Positions 29,062 to 38,876 of a stretch of 64,000 bases of DNA are shown here, in pieces; within the stretch, counting starts at the first letter, position 1, and every line of letters starts with the position of its first letter. The stretch is from Candidatus Eisenbacteria bacterium (GTDB lineage: Bacteria; Eisenbacteria; RBG-16-71-46): assembly GCA_020847735.1 (NCBI GenBank), contig JADLBL010000001.1:1-64000 (forward strand). Reading direction: 5' to 3'. The translations under genes and the position numbers were made by a program. Below the pieces are notes generated by a model that saw only the letters and a program-made list of their open reading frames with translations, had not been told where the DNA came from and made no database searches.

Positions 29062-30245
29062 GCGACGCCGGTCCGCAACGCCGCGCCCGCGACGAGGCGC
29101 GGCTCGGGCTGTACGTGCACGTGCCCTTCTGCGCCGTGCGCTGCTCGTACTGCCATTTCTCGACCGCCGCGTTCTCGGGCGCGGGGGTCGAGAAATGGTT
29201 CGCCGCGATCGAGCGCGAGGCGGAGCTGCGCGCGCCGCTCGCCGCCGGGCACGCGTTCACGTCGCTGTTCTTCGGGGGCGGAACGCCGTCCGCCCTCTCG
29301 GCACGCCAGTTCGGGCGCCTGGCCGCGATCCTGCGGGCGCACTTCACGCTCGCACCGGGCGCCGAGGTGACCCTGGAGGCGAACCCCGAGAGCGTGCGCG
29401 CCGGTCTGCTCGACGCCTGGGCCTCGGCGGGCGTGAACCGTCTGTCGCTCGGCGTGCAGAGTTTCGATCCCGGCGAGCTGGCGCTGCTCGGGCGCATTCA
29501 CGACGACGCGCGGCCCGCCGAGGCGGTGGCCCTCGCGCGCGCGCACGGGTTCGAGCGGCTGTCGCTCGACCTCATGTTCGGGTTCCCCGGACACGGCGCG
29601 TCGGCCTTCGCGCGCACGCTCGAGCGCGCGCTCGAACTCGGGCCCGAGCACCTCTCCGCCTACGCCTTCATCGTCGAGGCGGGCAACCCGCTGAGCGACG
29701 AGGTGCTCGCGGGGCGGATCGCGGTGGCCGACGACGACCTGCAGGCCGACCTGCACGCGCTGTTCCTCGAACGGTCGGCCGCGGCCGGACTGCGCTTCTA
29801 CGAAACCTCGAACGTCAGCCGTCCGGGCGCCGAAGCCCGGCACAACCTCGTCTACTGGCTTCGCCGGGATTACCTCGCGCTCGGTCCGTCGGCGCACGGC
29901 CTGTGGCGCGGCGAACGCTGGGGAAACCGGTTTTCGACTTCGGCCTGGGCGGACTCGGTGCTCGCGGGCGATTCTCCCGAGGACGGCCGGGAGTCGTGTC
30001 CGCCCGAGGCGGTCGCGGACGAGATCGTCATGCTGGCGCTGCGACTCGGGCGCGGCCTCGAGCCCGACGCCTACGGGTCAAGGGATTGGCAACTTGTGCG
30101 GCGCCGATACGGTCCGGCCATCGAAGCGGGTGAACGCGAGGGCAGGCTGGAACGCACGGCCACCGGCTGGCGGGTGCCGGCCGGCCACCGCTTCGTCGCC
30201 GACGACACCATCGCCTGGCTGGCCGCACGCGCCGGGCGCGGTTGA
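29058..30245 (+). CDS. hemW: HemW-like radical SAM protein (coproporphyrinogen oxidase-like)
   Basis: The protein has about 395 residues. Radical SAM motif CAVRCSYC follows LGLYVHVPF near residue 20; LFFGGGTPS, NPES, RLSLGVQSF and DLMFGFPG complete the core, with HN.VYW and the C-terminal HemW domain. Family members bind heme and act in heme delivery; some were annotated as oxygen-independent coproporphyrinogen III oxidase. No in-frame ATG, GTG or TTG exists between the lepB stop and the radical SAM motif; CTG 29058, overlapping that stop, is the best candidate, and GTG 29004/29007 inside lepB are alternatives. Confidence 0.88.
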   Translation: MSDAGPQRRARDEARLGLYVHVPFCAVRCSYCHFSTAAFSGAGVEKWFAAIEREAELRAPLAAGHAFTSLFFGGGTPSALSARQFGRLAAILRAHFTLAPGAEVTLEANPESVRAGLLDAWASAGVNRLSLGVQSFDPGELALLGRIHDDARPAEAVALARAHGFERLSLDLMFGFPGHGASAFARTLERALELGPEHLSAYAFIVEAGNPLSDEVLAGRIAVADDDLQADLHALFLERSAAAGLRFYETSNVSRPGAEARHNLVYWLRRDYLALGPSAHGLWRGERWGNRFSTSAWADSVLAGDSPEDGRESCPPEAVADEIVMLALRLGRGLEPDAYGSRDWQLVRRRYGPAIEAGEREGRLERTATGWRVPAGHRFVADDTIAWLAARAGRG

Positions 30246-30269
30246 CATGCTTCCCAGCTTCCCTAGAGT
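30242..30269 (+). promoter_or_regulatory. sigma70-type promoter of hrcA
   Basis: A perfect -35 TTGACA (30242-30247) and -10 TAGAGT (30264-30269) are 16 bases apart. The hemW stop TGA is inside the -35. The -10 ends 7 bases before the hrcA ATG, so the mRNA should begin at or next to the A of ATG. Confidence 0.65.
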
Positions 30270-30276
30270 CACGCCC

Positions 30277-31320
30277 ATGTTTGATGCCACTTTTCCCGGA
30301 CGCTCGCACCCGGGCCAGCTCGATCTCGAGGCCCGGCAGGGCGCGGTGCTCACGGCGCTCGTGGAGCTGCACGGCCGCGCCGCCGGGCCGGTCGGCTCGG
30401 AGCGCATCGCGCGCTGGGGCCGGCTGGCGATCTCGCCCGCGGCCGTTCGCGTCACGCTCACCGAACTCGAGGAACTCGGGCTGGTCGAGCGCGCGCGCGC
30501 CGGGGCCGCGAGGGTGCCTTCGGCACGCGGCTACGAGCACTACGTCCGCGCGCTGCTCACTCCGTCCGGGTTGCCCGACGCCGTCGGAACGCTGATCGAT
30601 CGCCATCTGGGCGAGTCCACGCGCGACGTCGAGCGGCTGCTGCACGAAGCGTCGCGCCTGCTGGCCACGCTGACTCGCCAGATGGGACTCGCGCTGGCGC
30701 ATTCGCTCGACGACGAGCGGCTGGCCTCGGTGGACCTCGAGCCGCTCGGCGAGCGGCGCACGCTGCTGGTGCTCGGGCTGGGCGGGCGATCGCGTTCGCT
30801 GGTGCTCGATCTCGACTCGCCGCTCGACGACGCCTCGCTGGCGCTGGTCGCGCGGGTGCTGCGCGAGCGGCTGCTCGGACGCTCGCTCGGCGAGGTTCGG
30901 GAACGCTTCGCGCACGACCCCGAGCTGGCGCGACACACGGCCGTGCGCATCCTGGTTCGCGCGGCGGCGGCGAGTTGGACGCGCCCCGTCGAGACGCAAC
31001 TGCTCAGCTCGGGCGCGAGCCACATCGCCGAGCAGCCCGAGTTCGCGAACGCCCAGGATCTCGGCCCGGTCCTGCTCGCGGTCGAGACCGGCGATCCGCT
31101 GCGGCGCCTGCTGGTCAGCGGCGCGCAGGGCCAGGTCGCGGTGCGCGTCGGGCTCGACGGACCGGCCGCCCTGGCCGGCTGCAGCCTCGTGAGCTTTCCG
31201 CTTCCGGGCTCCATCACCGGCGCGGTCGGAGTGCTCGGGCCCCTGCGCATGGATTACGGGCTGACGCTCGCCGTGGTGGACCGCGTGGGATCACGCGTCG
31301 CCGACCTCCTCTCGGCCTGA
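30277..31320 (+). CDS. hrcA: heat-inducible transcription repressor HrcA
   Basis: The 347-residue protein has an N-terminal winged helix (about residues 17-90; VLTALVELHGRAAGPVGSE and ISPAAVRVTLTELEELGL), then a GAF-like dimerisation domain and a late TGAVGVLGPLRMDYG motif typical of HrcA. It represses chaperone operons by binding CIRCE repeats. No CIRCE inverted repeat is visible before this gene, so its target lies elsewhere. The ATG is placed for leaderless initiation. It heads hrcA-grpE-dnaJ. Confidence 0.93.
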   Translation: MFDATFPGRSHPGQLDLEARQGAVLTALVELHGRAAGPVGSERIARWGRLAISPAAVRVTLTELEELGLVERARAGAARVPSARGYEHYVRALLTPSGLPDAVGTLIDRHLGESTRDVERLLHEASRLLATLTRQMGLALAHSLDDERLASVDLEPLGERRTLLVLGLGGRSRSLVLDLDSPLDDASLALVARVLRERLLGRSLGEVRERFAHDPELARHTAVRILVRAAAASWTRPVETQLLSSGASHIAEQPEFANAQDLGPVLLAVETGDPLRRLLVSGAQGQVAVRVGLDGPAALAGCSLVSFPLPGSITGAVGVLGPLRMDYGLTLAVVDRVGSRVADLLSA

Positions 31321-31352
31321 AGGCCGGACCCGACGAAAGGAATCCGCTCCCC

Positions 31353-31913
31353 ATGATCGACGACGTCCGCGAGACGTTCGCGGGCGAGGGCCCCGACACG
31401 ACCCCGCCCTCCACCGAAGCCATCGCTCCGCCGGCGACCCCGGAGTCGCCGGCGCCCGAAGCCGGCCCGCCCGCGGCGGAAGCGGCCGAGTTCCGCGACC
31501 GCTGGCTGCGGGCCGAAGCCGAGATGCAGAACGTCCGCCGCCGCGCCGCCCGCGAGCGCGACGAGGCGATCGCTTCCGCGGAAAACCGGTTCCTGCTCGA
31601 ACTGGTCGAACTGCTCGACGACCTCGAGCGCGCGCTCGGGGCCGTGACCCCCGCCGAGCAGGCGGCCGCGTGGGTGCAGGGCGTCGCCCTGACGGCGCAG
31701 CGGATGCGCGACACGCTCGCGCGCTGGAACACCTTCGCGATCGAGGCCGTCGGCAGGCCCTTCGATCCCAACCGCCACGAGGCCCTCGCCGAGATCGAAG
31801 CGCCCGAGGGATTCGAGCCCGGGCAGGTGGCCGGCGAGGTGCTGAAAGGCTGGCGCCGCGGCGAGCGCACGCTGCGCGCCGCCCGGGTGCTCGTCGCGCG
31901 GGCGCGGGGCTGA
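31353..31913 (+). CDS. grpE: nucleotide exchange factor GrpE
   Basis: The 186-residue protein has a disordered acidic/Pro-rich N-terminus (1-45), a long coiled coil (about 46-115; RWLRAEAEMQNVRRRAARER) and the C-terminal beta-domain with RPFDPNRHEAL and GWRRGERTLRAARV. It releases ADP from DnaK. It lies 32 bases after hrcA and three bases before dnaJ. No dnaK is between them. Confidence 0.94.
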   Translation: MIDDVRETFAGEGPDTTPPSTEAIAPPATPESPAPEAGPPAAEAAEFRDRWLRAEAEMQNVRRRAARERDEAIASAENRFLLELVELLDDLERALGAVTPAEQAAAWVQGVALTAQRMRDTLARWNTFAIEAVGRPFDPNRHEALAEIEAPEGFEPGQVAGEVLKGWRRGERTLRAARVLVARARG

Positions 31914-31916
31914 CGC

Positions 31917-33068
31917 GTGGCCCGGCGCGATTACTACGAGGTGCTAGGGGTCGCGCGCGGCGCCTCGGAGGAGGAAATCAAGAAGGCGTACCGCAAGGTC
32001 GCCATGCAGCATCATCCGGACCGCAATCCGGGCGACAAGGACGCCGAGGCGAAGTTCAAGGAGGCGACCGAGGCGTACGAGGTGCTGCGCGATGCGCAGA
32101 AGCGGGCGCGCTACGATCAGTTCGGCCACGCGGCGGCCGGAGGCGCGGGTGGCGCTCCGGGCATGGGCGCCGAGTTCAGCGGTTTCGACCTTGCGGACGC
32201 GCTGCGGGCGTTCATGCGCGACTTCGGTGCCGGCGAGGGCGGTCTCGAGGACCTCTTCGGCGGCGGGCGGCCGGGCGCTCACGGCCAGAGCCGCGGCGAC
32301 GACCTGCAGGTGCGATTGCCGCTGACGCTCGAGGAGATCGCCGAGGGCGTCGAGAAGAAGATTCGCGTCAAGCACCTCAAGAAGTGCGGGACCTGCGCGG
32401 GCCGGGGCGGCAAGGGCGAGAAGCAGTGCTCGCAATGCCACGGCCGCGGGCAGGTCCGGCGCGTGCAGCAGACCGTGTTCGGCCAGTTCGTGAACGTCTC
32501 GGCCTGCCCGCGTTGTCACGGCGAGGGCAGCATCGTCAGCGAACCCTGCCGCGCGTGCGGCGGGGAGGGCCGGGTGAGCGAGACCGAGACGGTCTCGGTC
32601 AAGGTCCCGGCCGGGGTCGCGAACGGGAACTACATCCCGCTGCGCGGACTCGGCGACGCCGGCCTGCGCGGGGGCCCGGCGGGCGACCTGGTCGTGCTGA
32701 TCGAGGAGAAGGAGCACGACGTCTTCGCGCGCCACGACAGCGACCTGCTGCTCGAGATGCCCGTCGGCTTCCCGACCCTCGCGCTCGGCGGAAGGATCGA
32801 GGTCCCGCTGCTGGGCGGCGGCGTGCACGCGCTCGACGTGAGCGCCGGCACCGCCAGCGGGCAGGTGGTGCGCGTGCGCGGCAAGGGGCTTCCCGGGCTG
32901 CGCGGCGGCCGCGGGGACCTGCAGGTGCGGTTGCGCGTCTGGGTGCCTTCGCGGCTCGCCGCCGCGGAGAAGAAGCTGCTCGAAGAGCTGCGCCGCAGCG
33001 AGGGACTCAAGCCGCCGCGGGCGGCCCGCTCGCTGTTCGAGCGGGTGCGGGATGCGTTCGGAAGCTGA
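31917..33068 (+). CDS. dnaJ: chaperone DnaJ
   Basis: The 383-residue protein has a J domain (1-70, HPD motif in HHPDRNPGD), a Gly-rich linker with an EDLFGG segment, and four CxxCxGxG zinc repeats ([32 protein letters not shown], about residues 160-225), followed by two substrate-binding domains. It delivers substrates to DnaK and stimulates its ATPase. GTG start. It overlaps rsmE by 17 bases. Confidence 0.96.
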   Translation: MARRDYYEVLGVARGASEEEIKKAYRKVAMQHHPDRNPGDKDAEAKFKEATEAYEVLRDAQKRARYDQFGHAAAGGAGGAPGMGAEFSGFDLADALRAFMRDFGAGEGGLEDLFGGGRPGAHGQSRGDDLQVRLPLTLEEIAEGVEKKIRVKHLKKCGTCAGRGGKGEKQCSQCHGRGQVRRVQQTVFGQFVNVSACPRCHGEGSIVSEPCRACGGEGRVSETETVSVKVPAGVANGNYIPLRGLGDAGLRGGPAGDLVVLIEEKEHDVFARHDSDLLLEMPVGFPTLALGGRIEVPLLGGGVHALDVSAGTASGQVVRVRGKGLPGLRGGRGDLQVRLRVWVPSRLAAAEKKLLEELRRSEGLKPPRAARSLFERVRDAFGS

Positions 33069-33798
33069 CGGCGCTCCGTCGTTCGTGCACCTGCCGGGTC
33101 TGCGCGCGGCGGGTGGCGAGTTCGGGATCGCCGGCGACGAGGCGCACTACCTGCGCCGCGTGGTGCGCGTGCGCGCCGGCGAGCGCGTGACGGCGAGCGA
33201 CGGCGAGGGCACGCTCGCCGAGCTGCGGGTCGTCACCCTGGACCCCGAGCTGCGTGTCGAGCGGAGCGCGCTGCGGCAGGTCGAGCGCCGGGGCCGGCTC
33301 GAAGTGTGGTGCGGCGCGCCGGAGGGCGATCGCGCCGACTGGCTGGTCGAGAAGCTCGCCGAACTGGGCGTGGCGACCCTGCGGCCCGTGGACGGCGAAC
33401 GCGGCGGCTGGGAGCGCCTCACGCGACGGACGGAACGATGGGAGCGACTCGCGACCGCGGCCCTGCGCCAGTCCCGGTCCGCCTACCGGCTGGTGATCGC
33501 ACCGCCCGCCCGACTCGACGAGACGATGGCCGCAGCCGGCGTGCTGGATGCCGCCTACCTCGCGGACGTCGCAGGCTCCCGTTTCGCGGCGCCTCCGTCG
33601 ACCGGCCTGCTGCGGGTCGCGGCGGCCATCGGCCCCTCGAGCGGATTCTCGGCCGGGGAAATCAAACAGTTGGTGGACAAGGGGTTCGTGCCGACGCGAC
33701 TGGCGGCTTCGAGGCTCAGGACCGAGACCGCGGCCGTGGCGATGGCGGCCGTGGTCGCGGCCGCCCTCCCGGCGCTCCTCGAGGTCGCGGGACCTTGA
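33052..33798 (+). CDS. rsmE: 16S rRNA (uracil1498-N3)-methyltransferase RsmE
   Basis: The 248-residue SPOUT methyltransferase has an N-terminal PUA-like part with [18 protein letters not shown], then a trefoil-knot core with [20 protein letters not shown] and [13 protein letters not shown]. The usual IGPEGGF reads IGPSSGF here. It methylates U1498 of 16S rRNA. It overlaps dnaJ, a pairing seen in many bacteria. Its stop codon lies inside the -35 of the next promoter. Confidence 0.92.
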   Translation: MRSEADGAPSFVHLPGLRAAGGEFGIAGDEAHYLRRVVRVRAGERVTASDGEGTLAELRVVTLDPELRVERSALRQVERRGRLEVWCGAPEGDRADWLVEKLAELGVATLRPVDGERGGWERLTRRTERWERLATAALRQSRSAYRLVIAPPARLDETMAAAGVLDAAYLADVAGSRFAAPPSTGLLRVAAAIGPSSGFSAGEIKQLVDKGFVPTRLAASRLRTETAAVAMAAVVAAALPALLEVAGP

Positions 33799-33824
33799 CG
33801 CCCCTCGGGACACGGCCATAGACT
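33795..33824 (+). promoter_or_regulatory. promoter of rpsU and the replication/sigma operon
   Basis: -35 TTGACG (33795-33800) and -10 TAGACT (33819-33824) are 18 bases apart. The rsmE stop TGA (33796-33798) is inside the -35. Confidence 0.6.
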
Positions 33825-33915
33825 CCGCTCCGCGTTTCGTGCCAGTTCCTGCGTCGGGCCACACGGCCCACCCACATCTCTCTTTCTCTCCGCAAAGGAA
33901 GATCGTCAGACGCGA

Positions 33916-33926
33916 GAGGGGGGAAG
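33916..33926 (+). promoter_or_regulatory. ribosome binding site fixing the rpsU TTG start
   Basis: GAGGGGGGAAG lies 3 bases before TTG 33930. No ATG or GTG is available upstream of the conserved N-terminus. Confidence 0.55.
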
Positions 33927-33929
33927 TTA

Positions 33930-34124
33930 TTGCCTGGAATCAGGGTGAAGGAAGGCGAGTCCTTCGAGAGCGCCCTGCGTCGGTTCAAGAAGAAGTGTGA
34001 GAAGGCCGGCATCATGGCCGACCTGCGTCGGCATCAGCACTTCGAGAAGCCCAGCGAGCGACGCAAGCGCAAGCTGAACGCCGCCAAGCGGAAGAACACG
34101 GCGCGCAGGGCTCAGGAGAACTAG
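33930..34124 (+). CDS. rpsU: 30S ribosomal protein S21
   Basis: The 64-residue basic protein carries the S21 core ([20 protein letters not shown]) and ends [18 protein letters not shown]. It binds near the anti-Shine-Dalgarno end of 16S rRNA and aids initiation. It starts with TTG and heads an operon with cvpA, mutS2, dnaG and rpoD, an expanded version of the classic rpsU-dnaG-rpoD operon. Confidence 0.96.
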   Translation: MPGIRVKEGESFESALRRFKKKCEKAGIMADLRRHQHFEKPSERRKRKLNAAKRKNTARRAQEN

Positions 34125-34147
34125 GCGCACTGAACGACCTGAACGGA

Positions 34148-34717
34148 ATGACCTGGCTGGACTGGCTGTTGATCCTCCAGCTGGGAGTTCTCGCGGTTCG
34201 CGGACTCCTGCGCGGCACCATCGCGCAGGTTTTCGCTTTTCTCGGGATGGGCTTCGGCGTGTGGGCCGGAGTGCTGGTGGGGGGATGGATCGGCCACCAC
34301 TGGTCCGGGGCGCATCCGGTGGCCCTTTATTTCGTCCTGCGCTGGCTCGTCGCCGGTCTCGCGGGCCTCGCCGTCGCGGCGGTCTTCCAGTGGTGGGGAG
34401 ACACGATCGCGAAAGCGGCGCACGAGGGACCCTTCGGCTGGCTCGACCGGCTGAGCGGCGGTCTCATCGGGGCCGCGATGGGAGTGGCGATCGCCGCGGT
34501 GGTGATCCTGCTCCTGCTTCAGCCATCGCTGTTCGCCGCCACGGCGGGCGTCGCCGGGCGCGCGGCGTACGCGCGGCCGATGGTGCGAGCCGGGCTGGCG
34601 GTGACGAGTTCCGCTTCACGCCTGCCCGGCGGCGCATGGCTTCACGGAAGGTTCGCCGCGGCGGACGGCCGCCTGGGCGGACGCAGGCCGCCGGCGGAGG
34701 CGAAGCCGGCGCGCTGA
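34148..34717 (+). CDS. cvpA: CvpA family membrane protein
   Basis: The 189-residue protein has four hydrophobic helices (about residues 5-22, 27-47, 60-82 and 104-125) and the early CvpA pattern WLDWLLILQLGVLAVRGLLRG. The tail is positively charged. CvpA proteins are required for colicin V production in E. coli and for envelope stress in others; exact function is unknown. Adjacency to mutS2 is common. Confidence 0.86.
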   Translation: MTWLDWLLILQLGVLAVRGLLRGTIAQVFAFLGMGFGVWAGVLVGGWIGHHWSGAHPVALYFVLRWLVAGLAGLAVAAVFQWWGDTIAKAAHEGPFGWLDRLSGGLIGAAMGVAIAAVVILLLLQPSLFAATAGVAGRAAYARPMVRAGLAVTSSASRLPGGAWLHGRFAAADGRLGGRRPPAEAKPAR

Positions 34718-34781
34718 ACGCGCGCGGGCATGGCCCGGGCGCGGGGACCCGCCGCCCGCTGCGCTCGAGCGGCGGCGCAAA

Positions 34782-37145
34782 GTGCAGGACGGAGTGGATC
34801 GCGAATCGCTGATACGTCTCGAGTTCGAACGCGTCTGCGCGGCGATCGCGCAGCGCGCCGAATGCGATCGCGCGCGCGGCGCGCTCCTCGCCTGGAGCCC
34901 GCCGGACGATCGGGGGGTGCTCGCCCGCGAGGCGCGGCGGCTCGATGAAGCGCTGCGGCGGACGCGCGAGCCCGGCGCCTGGTGCGCGGTCGGGCGCGGC
35001 TCCGTCACGACCTGGCTCGATCCGGAATCCCGGGTGGACCTGGACGGCGCCGCGATGGTGACGATTGAGGGCTGGCTCGCCGCCGCGCGCGAGACGCGCG
35101 AGGCCTGGCAGGACGCGGGGCTTCGCGAGCGGTTCCGCGAGCTGTCCGACCTCGCCGATCGACTGCCGGAGCTTGAGCCGCTGCGCGTCGAACTGGCGCG
35201 CTCGCTCGCGCCCGACGGCACGGTTCGCGACGAAGCTTCGCCCGCCCTCCGGCGCGCCCGCGCGGGAGTGCTGGACGGCGAACGCCGGCTGCACGCGCAG
35301 CTGGAGCGCTGGGCCGCCGGTTTCGGCGAGGGCAGCTACGTCACCCGTTTCGCGGACCGATTCGTGGCCTGCATCCCGGCGGCCGGCTTCGCGCGCCGGC
35401 GCGGCATCGTGCACGACACCTCGAACAGCGGGCAGTCGCTGTTCGTCGAGCCGCTCGAGGCCTGCGACGGCAACAATCACCTGCTCGAGCTGCGCGCGAC
35501 CGCGCAGGAGGAGGCGCTGCGCATCCTCCGCGAACTGGCCGGCGCGGTGGCCGGCGCGGGCGACGCGCTGCTCGAGACCGAAGCCGTGCTCGCCGACCTC
35601 GACGCACTGCGGGCCCGCGCCCGCTGGGCGGGAGAGTTCGGCGCGACGGTCGTCCCGGTCGCGGAAGGAAGCCTTCGACTGGTGCGCGCCCGGCACCCCC
35701 TGCTGGCCATGGGCGAGCGGCGCGACGACGTCGTCCCCCTCGACCTCGTGCTGGAACCACCGGGCCGGCTGCTGCTGGTGAGCGGGCCGAACATGGGCGG
35801 CAAGACGGTCCTTCTCAAGACCGTCGGCCTTGCGGTGGCGATGGCCCACGCCGCGCTGCCCGTGCCGGCGGAGGAGGGGAGCCGGGTGCCGCCGATGGAC
35901 CATCTGATCGTGGACCTGGGCGACGGACAGTCCGTGGACCAGGGACTGTCCACGTTCGCGGCGCACCTTCGCCGGCTGCGGCGGATGGCCGAAGTCGCGG
36001 GGCCCCGCAGCCTGCTGCTCGCGGACGAACTCGGCGCGGGCACGGATCCGGAGGAGGGCGCCGCGCTCGGTCGCGCGCTGGTCGAACACTTCGCGGCGCG
36101 CGGGGCGTGGGGCGTGCTGACGACCCACCTGGGAAGCCTGAAGCGCGTGGCGGGCGAAGTGGCGGGCGTCGTCAACGGCTCGCTCGAGTTCGACCTCGCC
36201 ACGCTGACGCCCCGCTACCGCTTCCGGGCCGGCGTGCCCGGTGCGAGTCACGCGCTGGCGGTGGCGGCGCGCCTCGGGTTCGAACCCGCGGTGCTCGAGC
36301 GCGCCGCGGCGCTCACCTCCGACGAGTCGCGCGCGCTCGAACGACTGCTCTCGGAGCTCGGCGACGCGCTCGTCGCCACGGGCGAGGAGCGGGCCGCGCT
36401 CGCGACCGCCCGGCGCGAGGCGGACGACGCCGCGGCCGCGCACCGCCGCGCGGCCGAGGACGCCCGCCGCGAGCTGGCCGGCATGCGCCGCCGGCTGACC
36501 GGCGAGAGCGAGGCGTTGCTCGCCCGCGCGCGCGAGCTGTGGCAGGACCTGCAGCGCGAAGCGCGCAGGGCCGAGAAGTCGGCGGTCGCGGCGCAGGAGG
36601 CGCGCGGCCGGCTCGAGGCGATCGAGCGCGAGACGGCCGAGCTGGCGAGCCGCGTCGCGCCGGCGGCCGCGCCTCCGGCGGGCGCGCCGGCGGGCGAGAT
36701 CGCCGTCGGAAAACGCGTGCGCGTCGCCGACCTCGGGATCGAAGCCGAGATCGAAAGCCTTCCGGACGCCGACGGCCGGCTGACGCTGCGGCGCGGCAGC
36801 TGGAGCATTCAGTCGCACGTCTCGAAACTGCTCGCCCCGTCGGCGGAACACGCGGCGCCGACGCGCCCCGCCGGTGCCTCGTACGATTCGGCTCCGGAAG
36901 TCCCCCGGCTGGAGGTGGACCTGCGCGGCATGGAGCCCGACGACGCGCTGCGCGAGGTGGACCAGGCGCTGGACCGGGCCGCGCTCGCGAGCTTTCACGA
37001 GCTGCGCATCATCCACGGCATCGGCCGGGGCGTCCTGCGCGCGGCCGTCGAGCGTCACCTGAAGAGCCATCCGCAGGTCGAATCGCAGCGCATGGGCGAG
37101 GGACGCGAAGGCGGCCGGGGTGTCACCGTGGCGAGGCTCAGGTGA
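34782..37145 (+). CDS. mutS2: endonuclease MutS2
   Basis: The 787-residue protein has no N-terminal mismatch domain. Walker A is SGPNMGGKT (about residue 330), Walker B LLADELGAGTDPEEG, with a conserved TTHLGSLK. A coiled-coil-rich region spans 510-650. The C-terminal Smr nuclease domain has VDLRGMEPDDAL and IIHGIGRGVLR (about 715-765). MutS2 suppresses recombination and acts on collided ribosomes in some bacteria. GTG start, 64 bases after cvpA. Its stop overlaps a possible upstream start of dnaG. Confidence 0.95.
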   Translation: MQDGVDRESLIRLEFERVCAAIAQRAECDRARGALLAWSPPDDRGVLAREARRLDEALRRTREPGAWCAVGRGSVTTWLDPESRVDLDGAAMVTIEGWLAAARETREAWQDAGLRERFRELSDLADRLPELEPLRVELARSLAPDGTVRDEASPALRRARAGVLDGERRLHAQLERWAAGFGEGSYVTRFADRFVACIPAAGFARRRGIVHDTSNSGQSLFVEPLEACDGNNHLLELRATAQEEALRILRELAGAVAGAGDALLETEAVLADLDALRARARWAGEFGATVVPVAEGSLRLVRARHPLLAMGERRDDVVPLDLVLEPPGRLLLVSGPNMGGKTVLLKTVGLAVAMAHAALPVPAEEGSRVPPMDHLIVDLGDGQSVDQGLSTFAAHLRRLRRMAEVAGPRSLLLADELGAGTDPEEGAALGRALVEHFAARGAWGVLTTHLGSLKRVAGEVAGVVNGSLEFDLATLTPRYRFRAGVPGASHALAVAARLGFEPAVLERAAALTSDESRALERLLSELGDALVATGEERAALATARREADDAAAAHRRAAEDARRELAGMRRRLTGESEALLARARELWQDLQREARRAEKSAVAAQEARGRLEAIERETAELASRVAPAAAPPAGAPAGEIAVGKRVRVADLGIEAEIESLPDADGRLTLRRGSWSIQSHVSKLLAPSAEHAAPTRPAGASYDSAPEVPRLEVDLRGMEPDDALREVDQALDRAALASFHELRIIHGIGRGVLRAAVERHLKSHPQVESQRMGEGREGGRGVTVARLR

Positions 37146-37159
37146 GTGGCGGTGGGCGC

Positions 37160-38863
37160 ATGGGTGACGACTGGGTCGAGCGGGTCCGTGCGGCCAGCGA
37201 CATCGTCGAGATCGTCGGCCAGGCCCTTCCGCTGCGGCGCGTCGGGCGGAACTGGATGGGCCTGTGCCCGTTTCACCAGGAGAAGTCACCCTCGTTCTCG
37301 GTCAATGCCGAGCGGCAGTTCTACCACTGCTTCAGCTGCAAGGCGGGCGGCGACGTGTTCCGCTTCGTCCAGGAGACCGAGAAGGTCGGCTTCCTGGAGG
37401 CGGTCGAACTCCTGAGCCGGCGCGCCGGCATCCCGGTGCCCGAACGGCGTGTGGGCGAGCGGGGCCGGCGGGCCCCGCTTCTGGAAGCGCTCGACAGCGC
37501 CGCGAGCGCCTACGAGGCCTGGCTCGGCGATCCCTCCGGCGGCGCTCCGGCGCGCGCCTACCTGGAGCGCCGCGGCATCTCGCGCGATCTGCAACGGGAG
37601 TTCCGGCTCGGGTTCGCTCCCGCGGGATGGGAAAACCTCGTGTCCCGGCTCAAGGGCCGCTTCCCGGACGAGGTCCTGCTCGAGGCCCGTCTGGCCGGGC
37701 GCCGGGAAGGGGCACGGTCGCTGTACGACTGGTTCCGGAACCGGCTGATGGTTCCGCTGATCTCCCCTGGGGGCGCCGTGATCGGCTTCGGCGCCCGGAC
37801 CATGGGAGAGGAGCAGCCGAAGTACCTCAACTCACCCGAGTCGGCCGTCTACCACAAGGGCCAGTTCCTGTTCGGACTTGACCAAGCCCGAAAGCAGGTG
37901 AAGCCCGACGGAGAAATCGTCGTGGTCGAAGGCTACTTCGACGCCATCGCCATGCATCAATCCGGCATCCGAAATACCGTCGCCACGTCGGGGACCGCGC
38001 TCACGCCGGACCATGCCCGGCAGCTTCGCCGGCTGGCTCGCGGCGTGGCCCTCACCTACGACGGAGACTCGGCCGGCCAGGACGCCATGCTTCGTTCGCT
38101 GGGGGTGCTGCTGGCCGAGGGGCTCGATGTGGCGGTGGTGGACCTCCCCGCGGGCGACGACCCGGACACGCTGGTGCGTCGCGAAGGGGAGGCGGGTTGG
38201 TGTAGAGTGCGCGATTCCGCCTACGATGCGATCGAGTTCGTCCAGCGGCACATCCTGCGGCGCGGCGGCGGGGGAGATCCCCGCGAGCGGGCGCTGCAGC
38301 TGGTCGTTCGGCTGCTCGTGGGCATTCAGGACACCATTCGATTCCGGTTGCTGGTGGAAAGGGCGAGCCAGGTCTTCGGGCTTTCCGAAGGCGTGCTCGC
38401 GCGCGCCGCGCAGCTCGCGCGGAGCGGGCAGTCGAGCGACGCCCCGATCGCCTCGGCGGTCCGGGCGCAGCGCAGGACCGAACACGATCTCGAAAGGAAG
38501 GCCTTGCAGGCGCTCCTGCACGCCGGGTCGCATCGCGAGTGGGCGCGTGAACTGCTGTCGGCGGAGGAGTTCGCGGACCCTTCGGCGCGCGCGCTGGCGA
38601 CCGCGATCTGGCGGGACGAGGACGTCGCGTCCCTGGAGGGTGACGCGGGCGAACTCGCGCGCGAACTGCTGGCGGCGGCGCCGGCGGAGTTCGACTGGGG
38701 CGCGGAGGCCGAAGGAGCGGTTCGTGCGGTGAAGGTGCGCGCGCTCGAACGGGAGCGGCGCCGGATGCAGTCGGCCCTGGCGAAGGCGCAGGGCGGGGAG
38801 CAGGTGCGGTTGCTCGAGGACGTCCATCGAATTGCCCAGCAGATCAGGGAGCTCAAGCAATAG
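37160..38863 (+). CDS. dnaG: DNA primase
   Basis: The 567-residue protein has an N-terminal CHC2 zinc domain ([11 protein letters not shown] and HCFSC, about residues 34-60), the RNA polymerase domain with [20 protein letters not shown], a Toprim centre ([17 protein letters not shown]) and a helical helicase-binding tail. It makes RNA primers at the replication fork. ATG 37160 gives the typical N-terminus; an in-frame GTG at 37142 overlapping the mutS2 stop would add six residues. Confidence 0.96.
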   Translation: MGDDWVERVRAASDIVEIVGQALPLRRVGRNWMGLCPFHQEKSPSFSVNAERQFYHCFSCKAGGDVFRFVQETEKVGFLEAVELLSRRAGIPVPERRVGERGRRAPLLEALDSAASAYEAWLGDPSGGAPARAYLERRGISRDLQREFRLGFAPAGWENLVSRLKGRFPDEVLLEARLAGRREGARSLYDWFRNRLMVPLISPGGAVIGFGARTMGEEQPKYLNSPESAVYHKGQFLFGLDQARKQVKPDGEIVVVEGYFDAIAMHQSGIRNTVATSGTALTPDHARQLRRLARGVALTYDGDSAGQDAMLRSLGVLLAEGLDVAVVDLPAGDDPDTLVRREGEAGWCRVRDSAYDAIEFVQRHILRRGGGGDPRERALQLVVRLLVGIQDTIRFRLLVERASQVFGLSEGVLARAAQLARSGQSSDAPIASAVRAQRRTEHDLERKALQALLHAGSHREWARELLSAEEFADPSARALATAIWRDEDVASLEGDAGELARELLAAAPAEFDWGAEAEGAVRAVKVRALERERRRMQSALAKAQGGEQVRLLEDVHRIAQQIRELKQ

Positions 38864-38876
38864 GAGTGCGGAACAC

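Noticed and set aside
30200-30276. CIRCE operator before hrcA
   Set aside because: No inverted repeat resembling TTAGCACTC/GAGTGCTAA was found.
36107-37159. Long N-terminal extension of dnaG into mutS2
   Set aside because: The extension is a frame-shifted reading of mutS2 and low in conserved residues; dnaG starts near 37160.
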